Source of the DNA: a virus
Virus record (IMG/VR): IMGVR_UViG_3300031746_000022
Span: 1 to 56,953 of that record
DNA length: 56,953 bases
Direction: 5' to 3' (one strand)
Below are positions 33,548 to 42,700 of the stretch, in pieces. Below the pieces are notes generated by a model, which was not told where the DNA came from, ran no database searches, and was given only the letters and a program-made list of their open reading frames with translations. A program made the position numbers and the translations under genes. Within the stretch, counting starts at the first letter, position 1. Each line of letters starts with the position of its first letter.

Positions 33548-34579
33548 TTATATGCTCTCTGGTTGAGGTGATACGGGAACTGGCGTAACAGCTGTATTTG
33601 CGGTAGCTTTTATTTTATTAATAGCTTCTTTAACTTTTGCCACATCAGTAATATCAATACCCGCTGCTTTTAATTTTTCATTTAATTTATTTGGATGTTC
33701 TAAATCGCCAAGCGTAATATCTACTTTATTAAGCGTTGATATAACTTCTTTATTATAAGTTTGAAGAAATTTTTTCTCTTGCTCATTTAATGTTTTAATA
33801 GAGCGAAAATCTATCATTGATTCATTTTGATTAAGTAAATCTTTATTTTTATCTAAAAATTCTGTTTTAAATTCATTTACTAGCTCTGCCATTTTCTTTA
33901 ACTGTAAAGTAATTTTTGTAGCTAAATCTATTTTTTGATTAATATGTAATTTTGCGTGTTCGGCGGGAATTAACTCGCCAAATTGTTTTAATTCGGTTTC
34001 ATATTTAGTGGTGGGAGTGCCCATATCAGATTGTATTTTAGTTACAGCGATAGCCGTATCATATATATTACGCAATCCTTGATTAGTTTTATCGCCCCAT
34101 ATACCGTCAGGTGTTGATGGTTTATTGGCTGATCCAATATTTGTAATTTCGTTTATAATATTTTCATAAGATTTCTTTTTATCTTTTTGTGAGGAGGAGA
34201 GGTTATTAAAAAATAATTTTTCAAAAAACTTTTTATCTGTTTTTCTCCCAATACCTTCATTAATACTTTGAGGACGATTCATAGTATCGTCTAAAATATG
34301 CACAAGAATATTTGCAAAATTAATCATTTCTTGTTGCATTGTTTTAATGGGAACAGTGCCTTGCTGAAAGAGTGCTCCGGCGGCTGGGGCATCTGGTAAT
34401 GATGATGGTGTAATCGGGGACGCAATGCCAACTGGCGCAGGCGAGGGCGATGCTGGTTTTGCTGATACCGGAGCAGGCGCGGCTGGCGCAGCCGGCGCGG
34501 GTATATCTGCTTTTGGCATCGGTATATCCGCTTCTGGCATCGGTATTTCAGCCGTAGGCTTTTGTGCGCGCTTTAACAT
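33548..34579 (-). CDS. Pro/Ala-rich plus coiled-coil protein
   Basis: 343 residues. N-terminus MLKRAQKPTAEIPMPEADIP continues as repeats of the type (A/E)DIPMP and an Ala/Pro-rich 60-residue segment, likely extended. The remaining residues form a long coiled coil (KEVISTLNKVDITLGDLEHP; FFNNLSSSQKDKKKSYEN). Starts on the stop of the previous gene (TAATG). Could be a tether or scaffolding-like virion protein. Confidence 0.6.
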   Translation of the reverse strand: MLKRAQKPTAEIPMPEADIPMPKADIPAPAAPAAPAPVSAKPASPSPAPVGIASPITPSSLPDAPAAGALFQQGTVPIKTMQQEMINFANILVHILDDTMNRPQSINEGIGRKTDKKFFEKLFFNNLSSSQKDKKKSYENIINEITNIGSANKPSTPDGIWGDKTNQGLRNIYDTAIAVTKIQSDMGTPTTKYETELKQFGELIPAEHAKLHINQKIDLATKITLQLKKMAELVNEFKTEFLDKNKDLLNQNESMIDFRSIKTLNEQEKKFLQTYNKEVISTLNKVDITLGDLEHPNKLNEKLKAAGIDITDVAKVKEAINKIKATANTAVTPVPVSPQPESI

Positions 34580-36231
34580 TACTTCAATCCCATTCGAGTT
34601 TTGACAACTTCATTTTCTGCTAATAATGCTTTAATTTTTTCTGGATTATTTGCATTATCTTTAAATTTCTTAATTTGCTGTTGAATCCACGGTTCCCATT
34701 TTTGTTTTTGTGGTTCGGATGCCATAGCGAGAAAGCCATTTAATTGCGCGATGCCAGCATCAGCTGTTTGAGATGTGGCACCTTCCGTACCTCCATTAAA
34801 TAATGGTTTTAATAAAGTATTAGTTTGTGTGGGACCGACGGCGCCGGCTGTTTGAGAATCTGTTTCTGCTTGTCCAAGTAAAAGAAGTGCGTCGGCTAAT
34901 ACAGAATATAATGCAGTGGCTGCACCTTTTACTTTGTTGGCATTACTCATAATAAAAACATTATAAACTGCATTATATGCTTTAGATGATGCGCTCTGTT
35001 GTGCTTTAAATAAAGCTTGATCTTTTTCAATTTCAGCTTTTAATTCAACAATATGAGATTGTAAAGCAGTATAGAAATCTTTATATTGTGTAATTTGTGG
35101 TAATTTATTTTTAGTATTAAGTTCTAAATCTTTAACTAATTGACTACTACTAATAGCTATATTTAAATTAGGCAGAGTTGTATTTTGCAACATTTGTTTT
35201 AATGCTGTAAATCTTTGTATATCTTTATCTTTAAGAAATTCTGCTACAGCATCTCTCATTATTTCAGCACTATCTGCAACATCACCAAATACTGATTTAA
35301 GTGATTGCCATATTTTATAAATAGCTTCTGCGCCGGCGCCAATAGGACCAGCAACCCAACCTATTTGTGCATTTTTTAATATTTCTGCACAATTTAATAT
35401 TTCTGCACAATCACCAACATAAGTTAAAAGCTTGCTTGCAAATTTATTTGGATTTTTATCTGTGACACGTGATAAAACATTACTAATTAATTGATCAATA
35501 TCAGCTATAGAATTTACTTGTCCGGCGTGTTGATTAATAACAACACTTGGATCATTTTGTAATCTATTTTTAACTAACTGTACAACTTCTCTTTCCGGCA
35601 ATGATGCTGGTGAATTTAATTCAGTAGCGATTAAAGTAGCAGCTTGATGCCATAATGAAGCGGCAGCATAAAAGCGTCTTTGTTCTGGTTTCAACGAATC
35701 ACCTTCTGGTACATTCGTTAAAGCGTTAGTTTGTATATAGTCAGCCATATACTTAAATTTTTTGCCTATTTCAGCAATAACTACGTCAGCTTTTTTAATT
35801 AGTTTAGAAGCTGATCGTGAAGCTAATTTACCTTTGGGTTCTTTAGTTATTACATCAACCATTTTTTTATGACGAGAGAGTACGGTTTCTACAGTACCCA
35901 AACTATCTTCCGCATCACAGATAGCGTTATCTCCATCGGGATGAGCGGCATTTACTAAATCTTCGCCATCTTCATCTATAACTCGATAGAGATGTGTAGC
36001 GGCAGATTTATAGGTAAGAAATTTTGATTCTAACCCATCGGCTTGTTTGGCAAATCCCTCTTGTCTTAATTTGGCACAAAGAGAAAGAATTTTTTCATTA
36101 ACTCCCATTTCTTGGCTCACATTGGAGGCAAGTAAGGATTTAATATTAATTTTAGAGGGTGGCGCTGGCGTGGCGTTTGCCAAATCAGCCATTACTTCTA
36201 AATGCCGAATATCTTTAAGTGTAAAGGTCAT
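34579..36231 (-). CDS. Large internal protein, first of the five-gene block
   Basis: 550 residues. N-terminal MTFTLKDIRHLEVMADLANA, then a tag-like EGFAKQADGLES around residue 55 and a conserved-looking THLYRVIDEDGEDLVNAAHP segment. The rest is helical with a short hydrophobic segment (GWVAGPIGAGAEAIYKIW). An exact 18-base tandem duplication at 35375-35410 encodes the repeated residues CAEILN-CAEILK. It heads the block and has the TTTGCAT element and GGAG in its leader, so its promoter is probably here. No domain named. Confidence 0.65.
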   Translation of the reverse strand: MTFTLKDIRHLEVMADLANATPAPPSKINIKSLLASNVSQEMGVNEKILSLCAKLRQEGFAKQADGLESKFLTYKSAATHLYRVIDEDGEDLVNAAHPDGDNAICDAEDSLGTVETVLSRHKKMVDVITKEPKGKLASRSASKLIKKADVVIAEIGKKFKYMADYIQTNALTNVPEGDSLKPEQRRFYAAASLWHQAATLIATELNSPASLPEREVVQLVKNRLQNDPSVVINQHAGQVNSIADIDQLISNVLSRVTDKNPNKFASKLLTYVGDCAEILNCAEILKNAQIGWVAGPIGAGAEAIYKIWQSLKSVFGDVADSAEIMRDAVAEFLKDKDIQRFTALKQMLQNTTLPNLNIAISSSQLVKDLELNTKNKLPQITQYKDFYTALQSHIVELKAEIEKDQALFKAQQSASSKAYNAVYNVFIMSNANKVKGAATALYSVLADALLLLGQAETDSQTAGAVGPTQTNTLLKPLFNGGTEGATSQTADAGIAQLNGFLAMASEPQKQKWEPWIQQQIKKFKDNANNPEKIKALLAENEVVKTRMGLK

Positions 36232-36252
36232 TAATTAACTCCGGAGACAGAC

Positions 36253-36269
36253 TTCGAAGGAATGCAAAA
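36253..36269 (-). promoter_or_regulatory. TTTGCAT-N6-GAA element 21 bases before start
   Basis: Minus strand TTTTGCATTCCTTCGAA, with its 3' end 21 bases before the ATG at 36231. The same layout occurs before 48554 and 54870. Candidate phage-specific promoter or initiator element; described in findings. Confidence 0.5.
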
Positions 36270-36288
36270 ATAATGCTAAATGATGGGA

Positions 36289-36747
36289 TTATAGTTTATT
36301 TTCTTTACGAACTCGTAAGATTACTTTATCGGTTACATCGAACTCTCGTGCTATTTTAGCAATTGGTTTTTTATCATTCAATATAGAATAAATTTCTTCT
36401 TTTGTGAATTCGTGTCTATTATGAGCTTTTTTTCCAATGTTAGCAATTCCACATTTTTTTCTTACATCTTCTGGCATAGGATTACTTTCACTATATTTAA
36501 ATGCTGGTTTGGTTTCTAAAGTTCCGTTTCTTTTAATACGTGATCCGTGTTTAGCACAATATCTAATATCATTTACAATAAGATAATCTCTATAAATTCC
36601 AATTATTTTACATCCGGGAGCGTTACATTTAAGTTCGCCAGATTGTAGCTTTTCGGCGATTTTAGCATCGTTGGTTAATTTAAGAGATGCTTTACGTTTT
36701 TCGACAACTTCTGCGGGATGTTTTTGACCTATATGAGATAGGGACAT
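36289..36747 (-). CDS. Homing-endonuclease-like protein (NUMOD3 motif, zinc pair, HTH)
   Basis: 152 residues from the ATG at 36747; a TTG ten codons earlier is possible but without a ribosome site. It begins SLSHIGQKHPAEVVEKRKAS, a NUMOD3-like DNA-binding motif. The middle has CNAPGCKIIGIYRDYLIVND and RYCAKHGSRIKRNG, a CxxxxC...CxxH zinc motif of the HNH-associated type. The C-terminus is a helix-turn-helix (EEIYSILNDKKPIAKIAREF then VTDKVILRVRKENK). The catalytic domain is not visible, so it may be a minimal or degenerate homing element. Confidence 0.7.
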   Translation of the reverse strand: MSLSHIGQKHPAEVVEKRKASLKLTNDAKIAEKLQSGELKCNAPGCKIIGIYRDYLIVNDIRYCAKHGSRIKRNGTLETKPAFKYSESNPMPEDVRKKCGIANIGKKAHNRHEFTKEEIYSILNDKKPIAKIAREFDVTDKVILRVRKENKL

Positions 36748-36789
36748 TTGTAGGCCATACACTACTATATCACTCAAAATATTGTATAG

Positions 36790-37482
36790 TCACAAATAAA
36801 GGAACTCCAACCACGAAAAAAGCGGGGTCGGAGGACTTGTAACCAATCCAACTGAAGGGTGATTCGGCGTAGGTTGCGTCGTTGTCAACATTCCTTTTTC
36901 ATTCACAAACAAATTTGCATTTAGTGGATATGAGGCGGCAGTATCAAATACATCTGTTTGATAGATGCCACGCTGAAACCATACAGTAACTCTATGCGAT
37001 CCTTGCGTAGAATCATCGCCTATAATATTTGGAATTTGATATGTATATCTAACGTTAGTCTTAATGGAGTTAAAAGTGCCGGTGCCGCCGTCGTCAAGAT
37101 TTAATGTGGTGCCAACTGGGAAAATAACTACACCATTTCGGGGAATTAATTGAACGCTAACCGGAATAGAGACAAAGCTATCCGGAGAGATGTTAGGATT
37201 GCGTAATTCTGCTTTAATTTCAACATCTGTAATTAATGTGCCACCGGGTCCAGGAACGCCTACGGCGGGCACAACAACCAATTCATCCCAAGATACGGAG
37301 GTAAAAGCCTTGGTTTTGATATCATCTATAATACCAATAGGAGCCGTTCCATTAGAAACGGTAGCTACAACTGCATTGCCTGATGCTGTTAATTGAGCCA
37401 CGTTCCCAGGCGTAAACGTTGCACTAATATCAACTGGCCAACTATATGGAAGACTATTGCCAACACTAATTAAACGAAGCAT
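36790..37482 (-). CDS. Probable head-surface/decoration protein
   Basis: 230 residues, all-beta. The N-terminus reads SWPVDISATFTPGNVAQLTA then SNGTAPIGIIDDIKTKAFTS, and the C-terminus YPLNANLFVNEKGMLTTTQP ending LFSWLEFLYL. These Gly/Thr-rich strands and the final aromatic stretch fit decoration or capsid-surface proteins. AAGGAA upstream of the ATG at 37482, and TATAAT-like sequence 40 bases further up may serve as a promoter. It sits between the internal protein block and the HTH gene. Confidence 0.55.
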   Translation of the reverse strand: MLRLISVGNSLPYSWPVDISATFTPGNVAQLTASGNAVVATVSNGTAPIGIIDDIKTKAFTSVSWDELVVVPAVGVPGPGGTLITDVEIKAELRNPNISPDSFVSIPVSVQLIPRNGVVIFPVGTTLNLDDGGTGTFNSIKTNVRYTYQIPNIIGDDSTQGSHRVTVWFQRGIYQTDVFDTAASYPLNANLFVNEKGMLTTTQPTPNHPSVGLVTSPPTPLFSWLEFLYL

Positions 37483-37531
37483 ATAATTCCTTACTTTACA
37501 ATACCACTATACTACTTATTATATATCACAT

Positions 37532-37720
37532 ATGAGTGTAAAATTTTCACAAAAACAAGAACAAATTGTAATAACTATCTATCATTCTTGTCAAAATTTG
37601 AATGAAACTGCGCGAAAATGTGGTTTTCTTTCTAATGTATCAGTTAAAAATATTTTAAAAAGAAATAAAATCGATGCAGTTTCTTTGGTCCTTAAACAAT
37701 TTATAAATGAAAAATATTGA
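37532..37720 (+). CDS. Small HTH protein
   Basis: 62 residues, a small rightward gene on its own, with a helix-turn-helix-like core (QIVITIYHSCQNLNETARKC then VSVKNILKRNKIDAVSLVL). Its start codon has no strong ribosome site. It converges on the gene at 38751-37723. Probably a regulator or degenerate homing element tail, similar in style to the small HTH at 5878-5723. Confidence 0.45.
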   Translation: MSVKFSQKQEQIVITIYHSCQNLNETARKCGFLSNVSVKNILKRNKIDAVSLVLKQFINEKY

Positions 37721-37722
37721 AT

Positions 37723-38751
37723 TTATTCAGTATCCCAGCCGCGCGGGCCGGATGGGCGGGGAGCCAAAGGTAACCCCATAGATTTGCGTCGATCTTGTCT
37801 TAATTGATGCGTTAGCGCGCCGCCAAGATCGTCGAGTTCAGCATCTTCATCATCCAACATACGACGATATTCTTCATTTTGTTTTTGTTGAATAGGATCG
37901 CGTCTTACATTGAATTGCATAGGTTCTTCGTGTAAATCTGGATATGCTGCATCTTCTAAATCAACTTTATTCAATTTAAAATCTGGATGATATGCTTCTT
38001 CTGAAAACGTATCTGGATCGTTTAAATCCTCATCTTCAAAATCCTCGTCTCCTGAACGAGTTTTAAAATCATCTAACATAGACAGTAATTCTGATTCATC
38101 TACCGGTTCGTCGGTGTCTTTAGCATCAGAATCATCATATATTTTTATTGACCCATCGCCTTTAAACCAATTTGGATAATGTTTTTTTTCCAACTCATCG
38201 TGAGATTCATATGGTCCGTGAGTATTCCATTTACCACTAAATGGTTCTGTAACGTGTAAACGTTTATCTAACTCTTCTTTAGAACCAGTAAATCTAGAGG
38301 TATGATTAGGATCATTTGGCTTATCTAGATGCCAGTGTTCTCTTTTTTTATCTTTAGAATATGAAATATCGCCACATAAGGCGCAGTTATCATCTATGAA
38401 GTTTGCATCATTTGCATCAGATTCGTCAAAAACCCAGCCTTTTTCTTTTAAATTTTTAACCATCTTCTCGCTGGAAGGGGCTTTTTTTGCTTTGGGGGCT
38501 GACTTGGCTTTTGGTTTATCTTTTTTCTTCTTTTTAGATTTTTTAGCAGCTAATGACTCTAATACTGCAGTGATTAGCTCGGCGTGAACGCCCAATCCAG
38601 ATTCATCAAAAATCTCCGCTGCAGCATTTAAATAATTTGCCGCCTTAACAAGCTGCTCTTCTTGTGCAGCCCGTTTATTTATAACGCCATCAACTAATTG
38701 ACGTTCCATAGAATTAGCAATTTCATCAACAAAAGATTTTTTAATAAACAT
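37723..38751 (-). CDS. Basic/acidic segmented protein with tag and CxxC
   Basis: 342 residues from ATG at 38751, which overlaps the upstream stop (TAATG). N-terminal KKSFVDEIANSMERQ and EEQLVKAANYLNAAAEIFDE are tag-like. A strongly basic linker follows (AKKSKKKKKDKPKAKSAP), then a CALCGD pair and acidic C-terminal half (SGDEDFEDEDLNDPDTF). A zinc site with the one CxxC and nearby His (REHWHLDK) is possible. Probably an internal or scaffold-like virion protein. Confidence 0.6.
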   Translation of the reverse strand: MFIKKSFVDEIANSMERQLVDGVINKRAAQEEQLVKAANYLNAAAEIFDESGLGVHAELITAVLESLAAKKSKKKKKDKPKAKSAPKAKKAPSSEKMVKNLKEKGWVFDESDANDANFIDDNCALCGDISYSKDKKREHWHLDKPNDPNHTSRFTGSKEELDKRLHVTEPFSGKWNTHGPYESHDELEKKHYPNWFKGDGSIKIYDDSDAKDTDEPVDESELLSMLDDFKTRSGDEDFEDEDLNDPDTFSEEAYHPDFKLNKVDLEDAAYPDLHEEPMQFNVRRDPIQQKQNEEYRRMLDDEDAELDDLGGALTHQLRQDRRKSMGLPLAPRPSGPRGWDTE

Positions 38752-38987
38752 TAAATTTCCTGAGCTCTTAAGCATTGTAGCAAAAATTTCAACTGTTTGT
38801 GCGTCCAGCCTGGATAATATTGTTTTTTTGTAACTTCATCTCTACCTTCAGATTCAAGTTCCAATTGTTCTAACATACAAGTTTCGAACATCCCTGTTTC
38901 GCCAGTAAGCTCTTCTGCTCGCTTAAATGATTTTTTCTCCCTTAAAAAAGCTTCAAATATTTCATTAAAATTTGCTGGCAATTTCAT
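38751..38987 (-). CDS. Small helical protein
   Basis: 78 residues, helical and amphipathic (NEIFEAFLREKKSFKRAEEL; ending HKQLKFLLQCLRAQEI). It lies between the Cys-cluster protein and the segmented protein and is coupled to the latter by stop-start overlap. No known domain. Confidence 0.55.
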   Translation of the reverse strand: MKLPANFNEIFEAFLREKKSFKRAEELTGETGMFETCMLEQLELESEGRDEVTKKQYYPGWTHKQLKFLLQCLRAQEI

Positions 38988-39013
38988 TTTGGTGGCATCA
39001 CCAGCAGCATTAC

Positions 39014-39685
39014 TTACTTTTTTTTTGAATCTTTAAGTGCCCGCAAAGCTTCCATCTTTGCTTTGGCTTTTGCTTTCGCATCTTTGGCATCATTCATATC
39101 TTTTTTAGCCTTGGCATCCGCTTTCATTTTCTTGGCTTTTTCTGCTTCAGCTTTTGCCTTTACTTTGGCTTTTGCTTCATCAGCTTTTGCTTTTGCTTTT
39201 GCCTTATCTTCTTTGCTCATTTTGGCTTTTTTAGCCTCAACGATAAGATGATTCATAAGAATGAGAGTATTAGCTGATAAGTTTTCCAAACCAGCTTCTT
39301 CTAAATCAGAAGAGGCGCTTAATAAAGAATCAAATGCAGATTTAATTAACATATCATTCATTTCAACCCCAGCCTTTTTTGTTTTACATCCGCAAGTGCA
39401 GCCTTTTTTGCAACTACCCTCACAGCCACTTTTAGCGCATTTGCAAGTGCCTTTAATCGGCTTATCGCATACTTTACATTTTTTAGCAGCTGTAACCTCT
39501 AATGGCTCTCCCATTAATTCGGCAGAAAGTTCAACTTCGATTTCGGTAGGTTGATCTTCATCTGCAACTCTTTTAAAAGCTAACTTTTCAAGAACAGCAG
39601 ACGATGAAAACATACTTTTGTATTCAGGATCTTTTAATATTGCGTCCATATTAGAAGCAATATCATACATATTATTCTGTTTCAT
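39014..39685 (-). CDS. Cys-cluster protein with Lys/Ala-rich tail
   Basis: 223 residues. N-terminal part has a tag-like AVLEKLAFKRVADE. At residues ~68-103 there is a dense cysteine cluster: CKVCDKPIKGTCKCAKSGCE then CKKGCTCGC, nine or so Cys in 36 residues, like metallothionein or a metal-binding ribbon. The C-terminal 70 residues are low-complexity Lys/Ala (KAKAKADEAKAKVKAKAEAE), like histone-H1 or bacterial AlgP-type tails, suited to bind DNA. It follows the protease/scaffold gene and may be an internal, DNA-binding or metal-buffering protein. Confidence 0.65.
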   Translation of the reverse strand: MKQNNMYDIASNMDAILKDPEYKSMFSSSAVLEKLAFKRVADEDQPTEIEVELSAELMGEPLEVTAAKKCKVCDKPIKGTCKCAKSGCEGSCKKGCTCGCKTKKAGVEMNDMLIKSAFDSLLSASSDLEEAGLENLSANTLILMNHLIVEAKKAKMSKEDKAKAKAKADEAKAKVKAKAEAEKAKKMKADAKAKKDMNDAKDAKAKAKAKMEALRALKDSKKK

Positions 39686-39707
39686 AGTTTTCCTATTATT
39701 TACTTTA

Positions 39708-42700
39708 TTAGTATCTACGATTACCGAATGCCTGGTCTAAAGCATCTTGAAGAGTTGCTTCAGGCTGAAGCTGCGACACTGTATCGCCGGAACCAATCAT
39801 TCCAACTTGTGGAAAGGATGCAGACTTACGAAGTGGGTGTTTTGTAACAACGCGTTTCATTGCTTCAAAACCCTCATCATTCCAAGACATCATATCTTCT
39901 ACGTGTGCTGTAATGGCTGAGCGCTCATCGGCAACGAGACCACGACGAACCATTTCATTGGTTAATTCGTATGCGCGGGCAATCTTGACTTTGAAGGTAT
40001 TAACTTCTTCTTCAATTTGAGCCTTTGCGTGTTCTTTGAGAAGATCGGTGGCAAATTCTGCACCCTCTTTACCCATCTCGCCATAAAATGACTTCCAGTA
40101 TTTGGCTACTGCAGCATCGAGCCCTTGTGCAACAAGCTGATCAAGATCAGATGCGGCAACTTTGCCCTCTACAATAAGCTCATTAAGGCGAGCCGCCTCT
40201 TTACGAACTTTTGGTCCGGCTTCGGCAACATCTAACATAGCCTTGTGTCGTTCTTCAATTGTTTCAACATACCCAAGATCACCGGAGGGCTTGACATCTA
40301 ATTGTGTCTGACCGTCAGATAATTTATGTGCATCATTGAGAACTGGATTAAAGTTAACCGATTGAGCGGCTAATTTGGCTCGCGTTTCAGCGCGGGCTTC
40401 TTTAGTAGATACGTCAAATGCAAGCAATTTATTCAATTTCTCTGGATCGACATTTACATCATTCATATCTTCGTCCTCTTCGCCCTCTTCGCCCTCTTCG
40501 CCTTCGCCAACTTCGCCACTACCATCTTCGTCATCTCCGTCTGATGGATCTGAATCTGACGGATCTGAATCAGCAGCCATCATTTCCTCAAATGCTGCAT
40601 CATTTTCATCGTCAGCTGCATTTGATGGTCCTGGAGCCGGAAGTCCGGGATTAACTGGAGCAAGTTGCGCTTGTTTTGCAAGTTGTTCTGAACCGCGGGC
40701 ATATTTAACAAATGCGCCCATCAGGTTATGAACATCGGCAAGTGCACTCTTGGCATCAACAAAAGCCTCTTCAACAACGGTATTGGTATAATCGTTGCTT
40801 ACTGTGCCCTCATCAAGAATGTCAGAGATGAGACTTAACTCTTCACGATGTTCATTAAGTTCGGCGATAGCTTTCTTCATACCGACAATTAATGATGCGT
40901 TAAGAGTGCGTTTCATTTTAACAAGAGGCTTAAGTTCGGTAGAAGCTGCTTTTTCAGTTAAGCCTTCTAATTCGCCCATTTCAGCTTGTTCACCGGTTAA
41001 TACGCGAACAGCCTCTAATAGATCAGAGGCGCGATCACGCATTTCTGTAGCAAGTTTAAGAGCAATTTCTTTAGGATCGCCTTCTGCGTCTTCTGGCATT
41101 CCAGGAGCGGCAGCGGGAGCGCCCATATCAGGCATTGCGCCCATCATTGGAGGGGCTGGGGCAGCTCCACCGGCGTCAGGTGGCATTTCGGGCATTGCGC
41201 CCATACCAGCGACAGCTTGTGAGCTTTTATAAAGTGAAGCTGCTTTTTCGGCGCCGACTTTATAGACTTTTTCTAAAAGTTTAGTAGCAAATTCTTTAGT
41301 TGCCACTACTTCGTAGAGTCCGTCAACATTACCACCGGTAATTTCGTCAACCGTAGCTGTAAAGAGAGCCTCACCATCACGTGAAACCTCCCAACCACTT
41401 TGACCTAAATCTTGTGTGCCATCTTCATTCGCCACGCGAACAAATCTAGCTTTGAGAGATGCACGGCTGTGCAACTCTTTCACTTTTAGATCGTCGCCAT
41501 AAAGACCGTCTACGGCGCCAACACCTGGGAACGGCTTTGCGCCGACCATTTGTTTATCTTCTTTATTACGATCCTTCTCATTAAGTGGATCTTTTGTATA
41601 TTTAACTTTTCCTGGGGTAGGCTCATTACCTTCGCCACCGCCCTGAAAATATGCCTCTTTAGATTTCATCAGGTTCTCCTTGGCTCTTTGTAGAGCGGAC
41701 GTACGACGAAACGTACGTTCTTCTATCTCAGCTCGTTGCACCATTTCTTTACGTTCTTTATCGCCGGGATGCATTCCATCAACTGGTCCCATACTATCGG
41801 CACCAAGCATATGCTTGTCCTCTGTGTTACGATCCTTTTCGTTCTTTGGATCTTTGGGATATTTGACTTGGTGTGGGGTGGGTTCGTTTACGCCACCAGC
41901 ACCTTGGAAGTAGCCCTCTTTGTTCATCCCATTATTTGAATTAACAGACATAATTTCCTCTTTGATTTTATGCGATAAAGTTATTAAACTCTTTTCCATA
42001 TCTTGAAACTTTGAATTGATAGAATTTCTCAAATCTTGCAATTCACTTCTTAATGCATTATTATTAGATGCAAATCGTGCCGGAGTATTCAGAGCTGCAT
42101 CAGTATTAGGCAGATCCGTCTCTTTTACGGCTAAATCACCGGTCTGACCGTAGGCGGCAGTATCTGCTTCACTAACGTCAGTTTTCTCTAAATTAGCCTT
42201 TAAATTGGCTAATTTTTCGGATATGGATTTTAAATCATCTTCTAATTCTTTGAATTTAGAAACAGATGTTTCATCCATTGATAATTTTTTTAATTCTTGT
42301 TCTTTTACTTCAAGATTATGTCGTAAATTATTAGCAGCGGCTAATATTGTGCGAATTTTAGCTTGTGGATCTGCGCCATTTACAACAATAGAAAGTTCGA
42401 TTGGATCAAGATCAATATTGATTTCGCCGTAGCAAGATTTATTACGCATATGTTGACAAAATTCACGCTCTGTGGTGGCAATTTGTCCGCAATCATAACA
42501 GATAGCTTTACCTACTCTTGTGCCCATCGATACGGAGGTCTTATAGCCGCTTGTAACGCCTCTGGCTAATTCTGGATATGAAACCTTATCTAAAGCACAA
42601 AGTGCGATTACACGCTTATTTAGACGATCATAGTAGGTATCAAGAATAATACCACGAATAGAGTCTACCTGATCGGACTTATGATCGACGCATAATGGCT

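Noticed and set aside
35375-35410. Exact 18-base tandem duplication
   Set aside because: It is a single in-frame duplication of six codons in a large structural gene and does not suggest a separate element.
40375-41232. Rightward Ser/Pro-rich frames opposite the protease-scaffold gene
   Set aside because: They mirror the acidic and Pro-rich coding of the real gene and lack start signals.
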